From G020348385 sp964538085 (lineage in GTDB: Bacteria; Acidobacteriota; Aminicenantia; Aminicenantales; Aminicenantaceae): DNA of 64,000 bases. Position 1 is the stretch's first letter. The number at the start of each line of letters is the position of its first letter. This document shows positions 43,494 through 51,928 of this stretch, piece by piece. The DNA is taken from assembly GCA_964538085.1 (NCBI GenBank), contig CAZIDF010000016.1:1-64000 (forward strand), given 5' to 3'. The notes beneath the pieces are model-generated. The model did no database searches and was not told the DNA's origin. It saw only the letters and a list, made by a program, of their open reading frames with translations. A program made the position numbers and the translations under genes.

Positions 43494-44516
43494 TCACAGG
43501 AGGAATTCTTCGTTTGAGACAAGCCGAAACAGATTTTTTACTGGCTGCTGGTTCAATTCCCACAGCATTTTTCTGACAATCTCTTTTTTTATCGGCCCGA
43601 TATTTTTGTACTTTCTTCGATCTATTTTCACCTGGGCTCCGGCTATCATATCGTGTCCACCGGCTGTCTCGTATTTGGGTATGATTTTTTTCATGACCCT
43701 CGAGGCATTGGCATCGATGCTTGTAGTCCGGAGGGAAATATACAACAAATTTCCATAGGAACCTATACATATGGACCAAGTAATATTTCTGATTCTCACT
43801 AGAAAATCCGCCATCTCTGCCACAAAGTCCGGATAGGGCAACTGATCGAGAATGACACCGGTCAGATTTTTGTAATAGAAGGTATTGACCAGGACATCCG
43901 ATAAATTGCAAACAAACTCTTTCGAGATGGCTGGAAATTGTATTTTGGATAGTTGAGCGAAGCTGATTTGAGGGAGAAGCCTGAGATAAGCATTTTTATC
44001 CGCCTGACTCCCCTCCCTGCCCAGGCTTTGCGTTTCGCTGAAAATTGCGTAGAACAAGGCTGTGGCGACATCTTTGGGTACAGGAATGCGCAATGACTCA
44101 TAATATTCAGATACAATCGTGGAACTGGCTCCGTAATCAAGGCGTACATCACGAAAAGGAACTCTGGATGTTTTTCTGGAAACTGGGTGATGATCGATAA
44201 CAGCAACAGGAATTGTGTCTTCGGGCAAAGTGACATTTCCTGTATAAGGCTGGCAATCCACCAGGATGAACTGTCGCTCTTTCATCGGGGTCATATTTTT
44301 CGTCCTGAACAGAGGGATTTTCAAAATCCTGATTATGGCTTGGTTTTCCGCCCGGCCTACTAATCCGTCATAAAAGATCCTGACTCGTTTGTATCTCATG
44401 ACATGAAGGAGACGCTTCAGAGCCATAGCGGAAGCCAGGGAATCAGGATCTGGATTGTTGTGTATGATAATGGATGTAGGATTGTTCTTATCAAGGATAC
44501 TTAGCAATTTTTTCAT
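43494..44516 (-). CDS. DHH-family phosphoesterase (NrnA/RecJ-like)
   Basis: 340 residues. N-terminal DHH domain: HNNPDPDSLASAMALKRLL (manganese aspartates), VDCQPY and the name-giving VAVIDHHPVS; C-terminal DHHA1-type region with TSIDANASRVMKKI and the GGH motif AGGHDMIAGAQV. NrnA-type enzymes degrade nanoRNA or pAp/cyclic-dinucleotide products. The presence of both domains without a membrane or PAS part argues for a cytoplasmic oligoribonuclease-like enzyme. No clear ribosome site precedes ATG 44516. It is the second gene after the small protein at 44573. Confidence 0.85.
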   Translation of the reverse strand: MKKLLSILDKNNPTSIIIHNNPDPDSLASAMALKRLLHVMRYKRVRIFYDGLVGRAENQAIIRILKIPLFRTKNMTPMKERQFILVDCQPYTGNVTLPEDTIPVAVIDHHPVSRKTSRVPFRDVRLDYGASSTIVSEYYESLRIPVPKDVATALFYAIFSETQSLGREGSQADKNAYLRLLPQISFAQLSKIQFPAISKEFVCNLSDVLVNTFYYKNLTGVILDQLPYPDFVAEMADFLVRIRNITWSICIGSYGNLLYISLRTTSIDANASRVMKKIIPKYETAGGHDMIAGAQVKIDRRKYKNIGPIKKEIVRKMLWELNQQPVKNLFRLVSNEEFLL

Positions 44517-44572
44517 CGTTTAGAATTATATTCTAAATCCATCCCAGACTTAAATACTTACAACTTTTCTGG

Positions 44573-44947
44573 TTAACCGTCTTCACTCCCTTTGATTTTC
44601 TGCAGCACTGCCTTCAATTCGTTGAGATCTCTCTGGATGTAAGTTAAATAGTTCGGACGAAATCTATGAGCAAGTGAGATTGTCCCTTCCTTAGCATCTG
44701 GCAGGACGAGAATAAGACGGATGAGATGCAACTGTTCCCTTAGGGAAACGAGATCGAGAAGATCGTCTTTCTTGTAAACCAGGATGACAACAATGGGCTT
44801 TTTTTCCCAGGGCTCTTGAAGCTTCAGAGAAAGATTCTCAACGGAGTTGAGGACAAACAGCTGGTCAGGTGGGAAGAGTTCCTCCATCAAACTCTGTAAT
44901 TCATTTCCTATTCTCCCTATCTCAGAAAAATACAAAAAAACATGCAT
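44573..44947 (-). CDS. hypothetical protein, receiver-like fold possible
   Basis: 124 residues from ATG 44947 (GGAG 6 nt before; the ATG four codons upstream overlaps that site). Pattern of alternating strands and helices (HVFLYFSEIG; PIVVILVYKKDDLLDLVSLR; IRLILVLPDAKEGTISLAHR) resembles a degenerate CheY-like receiver, but I see no phospho-acceptor aspartate in context. Function unknown; it lies 56 bp upstream of the DHH phosphoesterase on the same strand. Confidence 0.55.
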   Translation of the reverse strand: MHVFLYFSEIGRIGNELQSLMEELFPPDQLFVLNSVENLSLKLQEPWEKKPIVVILVYKKDDLLDLVSLREQLHLIRLILVLPDAKEGTISLAHRFRPNYLTYIQRDLNELKAVLQKIKGSEDG

Positions 44948-45008
44948 GTCCGACTCCATAAAAATTATGATGAATGCCGATGTGCATCGCGTTCTGTAAA
45001 CTCAATAA

Positions 45009-45024
45009 ACAAAAAACATGCCAA
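45009..45024 (-). promoter_or_regulatory. sigma-54-like element upstream of the 44573 gene
   Basis: Minus strand TTGGCATGTTTTTTGTTT: good -24 box, 10 nt spacing, but GT at the -12 position (45009-45010). It lies ~65-80 nt upstream of the gene. Reported as weak. Confidence 0.4.
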
Positions 45025-45181
45025 CTTAATCTCTCTCCCTGAATTAGCTTCATTTGATAACTTTTATATGGGGAAAACAAAATGAAACTTTTCATTGTAA
45101 ATATATTCTCTAGAACAGCCAGAGTTTCGTCAGAAAGGATATTTCCTGTTTATCAAGACTTGGAAGGCAATAAAAAGGGGC

Positions 45182-46591
45182 TTAACGGGAGGGTGATATA
45201 TTGTGTTTTTTCAACAAAGTGTACAGTCGAGACCTGGATAGTTTGGAAATCCTGCATGCTTGTTTGACATCTCTGCCGGTTATATCCATCAAATCGCATA
45301 AATATTGCTTTTCCGCATCAGTGATTGCAGCTTCCCGAACATCCTGGAGCGCCAGAAGTTCATTCGAGGACTCTGCTTCTTTCCGCAGACCTATTTTTCG
45401 ATTACTTCTTTTCCCGACCGAAGAACGGGCCAACTTTATACGGATGTGTTGGGGCAGATGCATGGGAAAAAGGGTTGACTCATCCTGGGCTGCAATGATG
45501 GCTCTTTCCAAGGCTTGAATCAGTTCTCTCGTATTTCCAGGCCAGTCGTATGAACGAAGAACATCCCAAAATCCCGGGGAAATACCCTTTATGTTTGACT
45601 TGTATTTTCTGCATAGCTGGCGATTGTAATAAGTGACCAGCTCTTCCAGGTCTTCCGGAATTTCTCTGAGGGAGGGAAGCTTGATGACCAAAGTCCGCAG
45701 CCGGTGGAGCAGGTCCTCTCGGAAAGTCCCCTCTTTGACCATCTTTTCCAGGTTTCTGTTGGTGGCTGCCACTAAACGAAAATCACTTCTCACCTCTTGT
45801 TTCTCCCCAACCGGCCGAAATCTCCGCTCTTGCAAAACCCTGAGAAAGGATTTCTGAACAGGAATAGGAAGCTCCCCGACTTCATCCAGAAACAGGGTTC
45901 CTTTATCCGCTTGCTTGATCAACCCATCCTGGGAACGATCAGCTCCGGTGAAGGCACCTTTCCGGTGCCCGAAAAGAACACTCTCCACAAGAGTCTCTGG
46001 CAGAGCTGCACAATCCACAACCACAAAATTATAATCGGCTCTGCTGCTGTTTTTGTGGACTGCCCAGGCAAATAATTCCTTACCTGTACCTGTCTCACCC
46101 AAAATCAATACATTGGCATCGCTCGTTGCGGCTTGGGCAACAATATCCAAACAGGCAGAAATTTGAGCGCTTTCCCCAACTATCCCTTTTCTATTCAGGC
46201 TAACCGAAGAGGATGCCCTCTTTTTTTCCGTATAATATTGGAGCGCTCTTGTGAGAGGAAGTTTTATCTCCCGTACTGAAAGGGGTTTTTCTATATAATC
46301 CCATGCTCCATTTTTAATGGCCAGTTCTGCTCCGTCAGGATCGCCATACCCGGTGATGATAATAACCTCAGGAGAAGAGATCGTCTCATGAACATCGCGA
46401 AGGATATCCAAACCAGATCCATCAGGCATGCGCACATCCAGGAACACAACCTCGAAGTCCTCCGAACGGGCCTTGTCCAATCCCCCCTTCAGGGTGTAAA
46501 CACAAGTAGAAGAGTGCCCCATGGCTTTTATGACATTCGCAATTGTATCACAAATCATTCTGTCATCATCGATGATCAGGACATTTGCCAT
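45182..46591 (-). CDS. NtrC-family sigma-54-dependent response regulator
   Basis: 469 residues in three domains. Receiver (residues 1-120) with IDDD and the phospho-acceptor D52 in VFLDVRMPDGSG. AAA+ domain with Walker A GETGTGKE, the sigma-54-contacting loop GAFTGA, Walker B TLFLDEVGEL and arginine fingers in the FREDLLHRL region. C-terminal Fis-type helix-turn-helix (DVKQACRISKLSRSRLYTLL). GGAGG precedes ATG 46591. It is the only sigma-54 activator in the window, lies directly downstream of its kinase, and is the obvious candidate to drive the -24/-12 promoters around it. Confidence 0.95.
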   Translation of the reverse strand: MANVLIIDDDRMICDTIANVIKAMGHSSTCVYTLKGGLDKARSEDFEVVFLDVRMPDGSGLDILRDVHETISSPEVIIITGYGDPDGAELAIKNGAWDYIEKPLSVREIKLPLTRALQYYTEKKRASSSVSLNRKGIVGESAQISACLDIVAQAATSDANVLILGETGTGKELFAWAVHKNSSRADYNFVVVDCAALPETLVESVLFGHRKGAFTGADRSQDGLIKQADKGTLFLDEVGELPIPVQKSFLRVLQERRFRPVGEKQEVRSDFRLVAATNRNLEKMVKEGTFREDLLHRLRTLVIKLPSLREIPEDLEELVTYYNRQLCRKYKSNIKGISPGFWDVLRSYDWPGNTRELIQALERAIIAAQDESTLFPMHLPQHIRIKLARSSVGKRSNRKIGLRKEAESSNELLALQDVREAAITDAEKQYLCDLMDITGRDVKQACRISKLSRSRLYTLLKKHNISPSR

Positions 46592-46621
46592 GAATCCTCC
46601 ATGCTCTCATTCCCGGTCCGT

Positions 46622-48514
46622 TTACTTTTCCAGAGTTCGACGAATGATTTGAGCGATCTCTCTCATTTTAAAAGGTTTTAAAACCACTTTACGAATCCCT
46701 GTCTTTTTTACTTTTTCCTTGTCTATTTTATCACTAAATCCTGTGCAAATTATAATCGGTATATTGGGCCGAATTTGCAAAATTTTCTTAGACAGTTCCA
46801 TGCCAGAGAGTTCGGGCATGATTTGATCAGTGATCACAAGATCGAAGGCTTCCGGTTGAGCCTTAAATGTTTTGAGCGCTTCCCTTCCGCCTTTTTTTCC
46901 GGTGATCTCATATCCGAGGCGCCTCAAAGCGAATCCTAGACTTTTTAAGACAAATTCTTCATCATCTACCAAGAGAATACGCTCATTACCTCTTGGAATC
47001 TCATTTTCTATAAGGCTTTTCTCGAATCTTCGCTCTTCGATCAGGGGGATAAGAATATCGAATGTTGTTCCTTTCCCCTCCTCGCTATGAACTTCGATAT
47101 CTCCTCCGCTGCTCTTGATGATGCCGTGCACAACGGAAAGCCCCATGCCCGATCCTTCGCCCCGGCTTTTGGTTGTAAAAAAAGGATCAAAGATTCTTTC
47201 AATATTCTCCTCAGGAATGCCAAATCCCGTATCGCATACCCTAAGCTTCAGACATTTCTCGAATTTAAGTCCCGGATACTTTTTCATTTCTGGCTCATCC
47301 AGCTGCACTTTGGATAGTTCCACTCTCAGCTCTCCGCCTTTTTTTCTCATAGCGTGTACTGCATTGCTGAATAAGTTGAGCAGGACCTGATGGATTTGAG
47401 TTGGATCTGCCAGAATGAAAGCTGCACCATCCTCGATAGACTGAGAAATTCTTATATTGGAAGGAAGTGTGGATTTCAATAATTGGATGGTTTCTTCGAC
47501 GATAGGACCGATTTGTATTGGATTTGTTTCTTGAAAACTCGGTCTGCTGAAGGCAATGATTTGTTTCACCAAATCCCGTCCTCTTTCCGCGGCATCCAGT
47601 GACAATCTCAAATATTCGTGGGCAGAAGAATTTTTTGATACATCCCAAAGGGCCATTTCGGTATTCACGATAATGGGCATCAGAATGTTATTGAAATCAT
47701 GGGCCACTCCTGCGGCCAAAGTTCCAAGCGCCTCCATTTTTTGTATCTGACGGATACGTTGCTGGAGCTTCAATTCATCGGTGACATCCCGTTCGATTAT
47801 CACATATTCAGAAACATTTCCCGCGCCGTCTCGAAGGGGAAATATCGTCATATCGACATCATAATATGATCTGTCTTTTCGCTGTCTTTTGTAAGGTCCC
47901 TTCCATACTTTTCCCTGAGAAATGGAATCGAATATTTCGCTGTGGAATTGATCATCGTGGAGGTCGCTCCGCAGCAAGGTTATATTTGCACCGATCAATT
48001 CTTCTTTTGTGAAGCCGGAGGACTTTAAAAAAGAGGGATTTACGTAAATAATTTTTCTTCCCTTATTAAATATGAGAATCCCCTCCATTGCATTTTCGAT
48101 CGCGGTAGCTAGCCGGGTATAATCTTTTAGAGTCTTTTCCTTTACCGTCACGTCTATCAAACTCAGTAATAGGCCCTCGATTTCCCCTTCGTTGTCCTTT
48201 AGAGGCTGGAGGTTCCAATCCCAGTATGTCACTCCCAGTCCTGGCTGATCAGGGTATTCAAAGGGTTTCGCGAAGGTTGTGTAGGGTTCACCGGTTTCTA
48301 TTACCTGCCGGAAAATCCTCTCGTTTTCCTCGTGGGGATACAAATCAAAATGGTTCTTGCCAACAAAATAATCCGGATCGTGACCGCCTGCCCGGGCATA
48401 GGCATCATTAACTCTAACAAAGTTGAATTCTTTGTCTAAATAAGCAATATGAATATGGAGGTTAGAAAACGCTTTCTCCAGAAAATCTTCTTTTATTTGC
48501 CTTTTGTTTTTTAT
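46622..48514 (-). CDS. hybrid PAS-PAS histidine kinase with C-terminal receiver
   Basis: About 630 residues. First PAS domain (HIAYLDKEFNFVRVNDAYAR onward), second PAS (AMEGILIFNKGRKIIYVNPS), H-box GVAHDFNNILMP with the phospho-histidine, ATPase motifs (SNAVHAM; CDTGFGI; GMGLSVVHGI) and a receiver (LLVDDEEFVL; VITDQIMPELSG). No membrane helix, so it senses inside the cell. The start is odd: the first standard start codon is TTG 48343, in the middle of the first PAS domain. Coding sequence clearly continues upstream to an ATA at 48512-48514, which has GGAG 6 nt before it; the ATG two codons further up is followed by an in-frame TAA. I place the start at ATA 48514 with reservation. Confidence 0.8.
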   Translation of the reverse strand: MKNKRQIKEDFLEKAFSNLHIHIAYLDKEFNFVRVNDAYARAGGHDPDYFVGKNHFDLYPHEENERIFRQVIETGEPYTTFAKPFEYPDQPGLGVTYWDWNLQPLKDNEGEIEGLLLSLIDVTVKEKTLKDYTRLATAIENAMEGILIFNKGRKIIYVNPSFLKSSGFTKEELIGANITLLRSDLHDDQFHSEIFDSISQGKVWKGPYKRQRKDRSYYDVDMTIFPLRDGAGNVSEYVIIERDVTDELKLQQRIRQIQKMEALGTLAAGVAHDFNNILMPIIVNTEMALWDVSKNSSAHEYLRLSLDAAERGRDLVKQIIAFSRPSFQETNPIQIGPIVEETIQLLKSTLPSNIRISQSIEDGAAFILADPTQIHQVLLNLFSNAVHAMRKKGGELRVELSKVQLDEPEMKKYPGLKFEKCLKLRVCDTGFGIPEENIERIFDPFFTTKSRGEGSGMGLSVVHGIIKSSGGDIEVHSEEGKGTTFDILIPLIEERRFEKSLIENEIPRGNERILLVDDEEFVLKSLGFALRRLGYEITGKKGGREALKTFKAQPEAFDLVITDQIMPELSGMELSKKILQIRPNIPIIICTGFSDKIDKEKVKKTGIRKVVLKPFKMREIAQIIRRTLEK

Positions 48515-48827
48515 GGCTTACTCCATTTTCTTGTTTTTGAAAAAATCGAGCACTTCTGATTATTTTTGCGAAGCATGTCAAGGAGGGACGGATTCATCAA
48601 ATGCACTTTTTTTTCATGATAGCACATCTGCCTATCAATACCAGCAAAAATCAGCCCCAGGATCTCATCACATAAATCCACCAAACATTCTAGGATCTGG
48701 CCAGATTGTTATCGTTTGCTTCCTATGCTGAGCCTTTAATTTCTTATTCTGATCGATTTTTTCTGCTCAAATTATGCATTTTTTACATCGCCCAATAAAA
48801 AATGTTTTTTGCTCGCTCTTAAAAAAA

Positions 48828-48843
48828 GCAAAGAACGTGCCAA
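48828..48843 (-). promoter_or_regulatory. sigma-54 (-24/-12) promoter of the kinase/regulator operon
   Basis: Minus strand TTGGCACGTTCTTTGCTTT: GG at 48840-48841, GC at 48828-48829, 10 nt between. Near-perfect consensus (TTGGCACG-N4-TTGC). About 320 nt upstream of the kinase. Confidence 0.8.
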
Positions 48844-48996
48844 AACAGCTTTTTCTTTTGGCAGGGGCAATAGATTTGAAAATCTTAATTCGTGGAATGC
48901 CTGTCCTGTAATTTAGGAAAAAATCCTGTTTCAAAGGAAAAAAGTGATAATCTGCGCAAACATCTATAGCCCAAGGATAGGAAGGATGAAAATATG

Positions 48997-49012
48997 TGGC
49001 ATACTTTTTGCT
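48997..49012 (+). promoter_or_regulatory. sigma-54 (-24/-12) promoter of sodC
   Basis: TGTGGCATACTTTTTGCTATT: GG at 48998-48999 and GC at 49010-49011, 10 nt between. The predicted start is ~45 nt before the sodC GTG. Confidence 0.75.
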
Positions 49013-49069
49013 ATTACGATAATCGAAAGTTTTTTATCCATTGCGATGAGCAATTGAAAGGAGTGATTT

Positions 49070-49642
49070 GTGAAAAATTCTAAATATGTTATTGTCGCTG
49101 CTTTGTTTTTAGTTGTACTCGGGGGGATCTACTGTGCAAAAAAGGAACCGCTCGAAGAGATGGTCCTTCCGGGAAAAGAAAAAGCCATAACAGCAGCGGT
49201 GGCGGTTCTGCAACCCACTGAAGGCAACGATGTTCATGGTATAGTCTCCTTTACCCAAATTGAAGATGGTATTAAAATCGTCGCTGATGTCGAAGGATTA
49301 TCTGTCGGTAAGCACGGATTCCACATCCATGAATACGGGGACTGCAGCTCTCCGGACGGCACCTCTGCCGGAGGACATTTCAATCCGGAGAATATGCCTC
49401 ATGGCGCTCCGGCCGATATGGAACGGCACGCAGGAGATTTAGGAAACCTCGAGGCCAACGCTGATGGCAAAGCTCATTACGAACGGATCGACAACCATAT
49501 CTCTTTTTCTGGTTCCCATTCAATCATTGGCCTTGCCGTTATCATTCACGAAGGAGAGGACGACTTCATCTCCCAGCCCACAGGAAATGCCGGTTCCCGG
49601 GTAGCTTGCGGGATTATCGGAGTTGCTAATTTACAAAAGTGA
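49070..49642 (+). CDS. sodC: Cu/Zn superoxide dismutase, exported
   Basis: 190 residues from GTG 49070 (AAGGAGTG 7 nt before). N-terminal hydrophobic segment (VIVAALFLVVLGGIYC) serves as signal; the cysteine after it is not in a strict lipobox. Metal ligands and disulfide are all present: HGFHIHEYGDCSS, GGHFNPENMPHGAP, RHAGDLGN and GNAGSRVACGIIG. It dismutates superoxide in the periplasm. A Cu/Zn enzyme in an otherwise rubrerythrin-based anaerobe, driven by a -24/-12 promoter, links this stress region to oxygen or redox damage at the envelope. Confidence 0.93.
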   Translation: MKNSKYVIVAALFLVVLGGIYCAKKEPLEEMVLPGKEKAITAAVAVLQPTEGNDVHGIVSFTQIEDGIKIVADVEGLSVGKHGFHIHEYGDCSSPDGTSAGGHFNPENMPHGAPADMERHAGDLGNLEANADGKAHYERIDNHISFSGSHSIIGLAVIIHEGEDDFISQPTGNAGSRVACGIIGVANLQK

Positions 49643-49796
49643 GGGAGAGACGTCCAGGCTTGCTCGAAGGAGTATGACCTGCAGGATAAAGAGGTGCCTG
49701 ATATCTCTAAAGAAAATATTTTCTCATATATAAATATTACTCTGGATAATTCATAGAAAAGTTAAAATCAAAGAACACGCATGATTAAGGATTTTC

Positions 49797-51812
49797 CTAT
49801 TTCTTCTCCTCGTCCTTGCCAGCTTCGATGGGGATTTCGACATCCTGGCCCCAGATATATTTAGCGAACCACTGCCAGTTATGCCATTGGGCAGCGAGCT
49901 GTTCCTTCGGCCGGGAGATTCCATGCCCAAAATCCTTGTAGACGATGAGCTTCACCTCCACTCCCACATCCTGGAGGCCTTGGAAAAGTTCATAAGCGTT
50001 GGGGATGGGAACCCTGCGATCGAACTCTCCGTGCTGGATCAGTGTGGGAGTGCTGGCCTTCTTGATATTGGTCATCGGTGAGGTCTTGAGGTATATAGCC
50101 ATATCGTCCCAGGGAGTCGCGTTTAGATAATGCCTGGTAAATGGATGGATATCGGTGTTGACATAATAGGTCACCCAGTTGGATATTCCGGCTCCTACTG
50201 AAATGGCTTTGAATTTTTTTGAATTTGTTGCGAGAAAGGCCGAGATGAATCCCCCTTGACTCCAACCCATGGCCCCGACACGATTTGGATCGACCAATCC
50301 TTTTTTTATTAGAGAATCGACGCCCGATTCCACATCCCACATATCTCCAACTCCCAGATTGCGCACATTCAGAGCCAAAAATTTCGCGCCGTAACCGCCG
50401 GAACCGCGGTAATTGGGCTGGAGAATCAGTGCCCCCTTATTCAACCACTGGAGGTAAGGATACACACCGCCGGATACAAGGGTAGGCAACGAAATCGCAG
50501 ACGGTCCGCCATGGATAATGACCAGCAGCGGGTATTTTTTTGAGGGTTCGAAGCCGGCCGGTTTCCAGAGGATGCCCTCGATTTTTGTCCCGTCTTTGCT
50601 TTTCCAGTCGATAACCTCCCTGCTTCCGGTCTTCCACTTGCTCACCTGGTCAGTCATTTGGGCGATGGCCTCGAGATGATAGTCATCGATGCGGGTATGA
50701 TAGATCTCAGGCAGAGTAGTCCTGTCAAATCCTTGAACTGCAACGGTCCTCCCGTCTGATGCGAAATCGAGGCTGAATATGTTCTCCGGAGTATCGGCGA
50801 TTTTTTTTATTTCCCTATTTTCGGGATCGAGGAGAAAAATCCGGCGGTATACCCCTTGGCTAGCCAGGCAATAGATGCCGGCTTCGGTCCATTCGACATA
50901 GCTGAGATTTTCATCGAATTTCCCGGAAAGAACCGTGATCTCTCCGCCGGCAGAGCTAATGCGGGCTATCTTGGAAAGGGTGTAATAGCGGTCGTCACCC
51001 ATCTTGGTGCTGAACAGGATCCACTTTCCATCAGGAGACCACATCGGCCCGCCGTCCGAACCGGTTTGGGTGACCAAAGGGGAAATGGTGCCAGAATTCA
51101 CGTCCAACACCGAGATATCCGACTTTGCATAGCTGTTGATCAGGGGGTCCGGCCGGTGGTCAAAGGCGATCTTAGTGCTGTCGGGAGACCAGCGAAAACT
51201 GCCGACCGTGAATTTATCTCCTTCTGTGAGTCGTTTCGGTTCACCGGGACTGTCGGGATCGAAATCGAATACCCAGAGATGTGTCAGGCGGTATTCGGCA
51301 TCCTCGACAGCGAAGCGGCCATATTGCTTCTCCCGGGATTTGGCAATCTCGGTTTCCGGTTCCGTGGAGGTGAAAGCGATTTTTTTCCCGTCTGGTGCCC
51401 AGCGGTATGAGTTGATTCCCTCCTTGTGGTCTGTCAATGGGAAAGCCTCTCCGCCGTCCGGGCGGATGAGATAAATCTGAGTTTCCTCACCGCGTTTGGA
51501 TGTGAACGAGATCCAGTTCCCATCGGGCGACCATGAGGGCGATGTGCTGCTATCCTCAACTGTTCGGGTCAGCTGGAAAGGCTTTTTTCCCTGCTTATAC
51601 AGCCAGATCTCGGTATCGTATCGATTTTTCTCCCAATCTACCCCGCGCACTGTAAAAAGGATGCTGCGACCGTCAGGAGAAATCACCGGGGCTCCCACCG
51701 ATTTAAGGCTCAAAACATCTTTAAATGCGGGAACAGGAGCTTCTTCGGCCTGTCCCTTGACGACAGAAACCATCAGGAAAACAAAAAGGATTGTCGATAG
51801 ACCCTTTTTCAT
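49797..51812 (-). CDS. secreted S9-family (prolyl oligopeptidase/DPP-like) peptidase
   Basis: 671 residues from ATG 51812 (GAGGAGG 6 nt before). Signal peptide (LSTILFVFLMVSVVKGQ), an N-terminal TolB/WD40-like propeller with SWSPDGNWISF, RWSPDSTKIAF and MWSPDGKWILF blades, then a C-terminal alpha/beta hydrolase with nucleophile GWSQGGF (about residue 517), Asp in HGEFDRRVP and His in DFGHGIS. The family releases dipeptides or cleaves short peptides, usually after proline or acylated residues. Predicted periplasmic. It lies ~115 bp downstream of the permease gene, separated by a REP half-site. Confidence 0.92.
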   Translation of the reverse strand: MKKGLSTILFVFLMVSVVKGQAEEAPVPAFKDVLSLKSVGAPVISPDGRSILFTVRGVDWEKNRYDTEIWLYKQGKKPFQLTRTVEDSSTSPSWSPDGNWISFTSKRGEETQIYLIRPDGGEAFPLTDHKEGINSYRWAPDGKKIAFTSTEPETEIAKSREKQYGRFAVEDAEYRLTHLWVFDFDPDSPGEPKRLTEGDKFTVGSFRWSPDSTKIAFDHRPDPLINSYAKSDISVLDVNSGTISPLVTQTGSDGGPMWSPDGKWILFSTKMGDDRYYTLSKIARISSAGGEITVLSGKFDENLSYVEWTEAGIYCLASQGVYRRIFLLDPENREIKKIADTPENIFSLDFASDGRTVAVQGFDRTTLPEIYHTRIDDYHLEAIAQMTDQVSKWKTGSREVIDWKSKDGTKIEGILWKPAGFEPSKKYPLLVIIHGGPSAISLPTLVSGGVYPYLQWLNKGALILQPNYRGSGGYGAKFLALNVRNLGVGDMWDVESGVDSLIKKGLVDPNRVGAMGWSQGGFISAFLATNSKKFKAISVGAGISNWVTYYVNTDIHPFTRHYLNATPWDDMAIYLKTSPMTNIKKASTPTLIQHGEFDRRVPIPNAYELFQGLQDVGVEVKLIVYKDFGHGISRPKEQLAAQWHNWQWFAKYIWGQDVEIPIEAGKDEEKK

Positions 51813-51901
51813 GCGAAACCTCCTCAATATCCAAGGATTCCATTATTGCGCCGATAAGGAAATATCACACACGCGATGAGAAGGTCAACAAGATTTAAAT
51901 T

Positions 51902-51928
51902 GCTGAAAGCGTATCCTGTCCCCCATTT
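51902..51928. repeat. half-palindrome of the REP-like family
   Basis: GCTGAAAGCGTATCCTGTCC followed by CCCATTTT matches the right arm of the palindrome at 25483-25509 (GTGAAAGCATATCCTGTCCC). Only one arm is present; it touches the stop codon of the permease gene at 51928. Confidence 0.7.

Larger units (their letters stand above)
48515..49069. other. divergent regulatory region between the kinase and sodC
   Basis: 555 bp with no convincing gene. It holds two divergent -24/-12 promoters (48828-48843 minus, 48997-49012 plus). The ~150 bp between them should contain shared activator sites; repeated GGAAAAAA and CCTGT words are present but no clear inverted repeat can be named. Confidence 0.55.
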
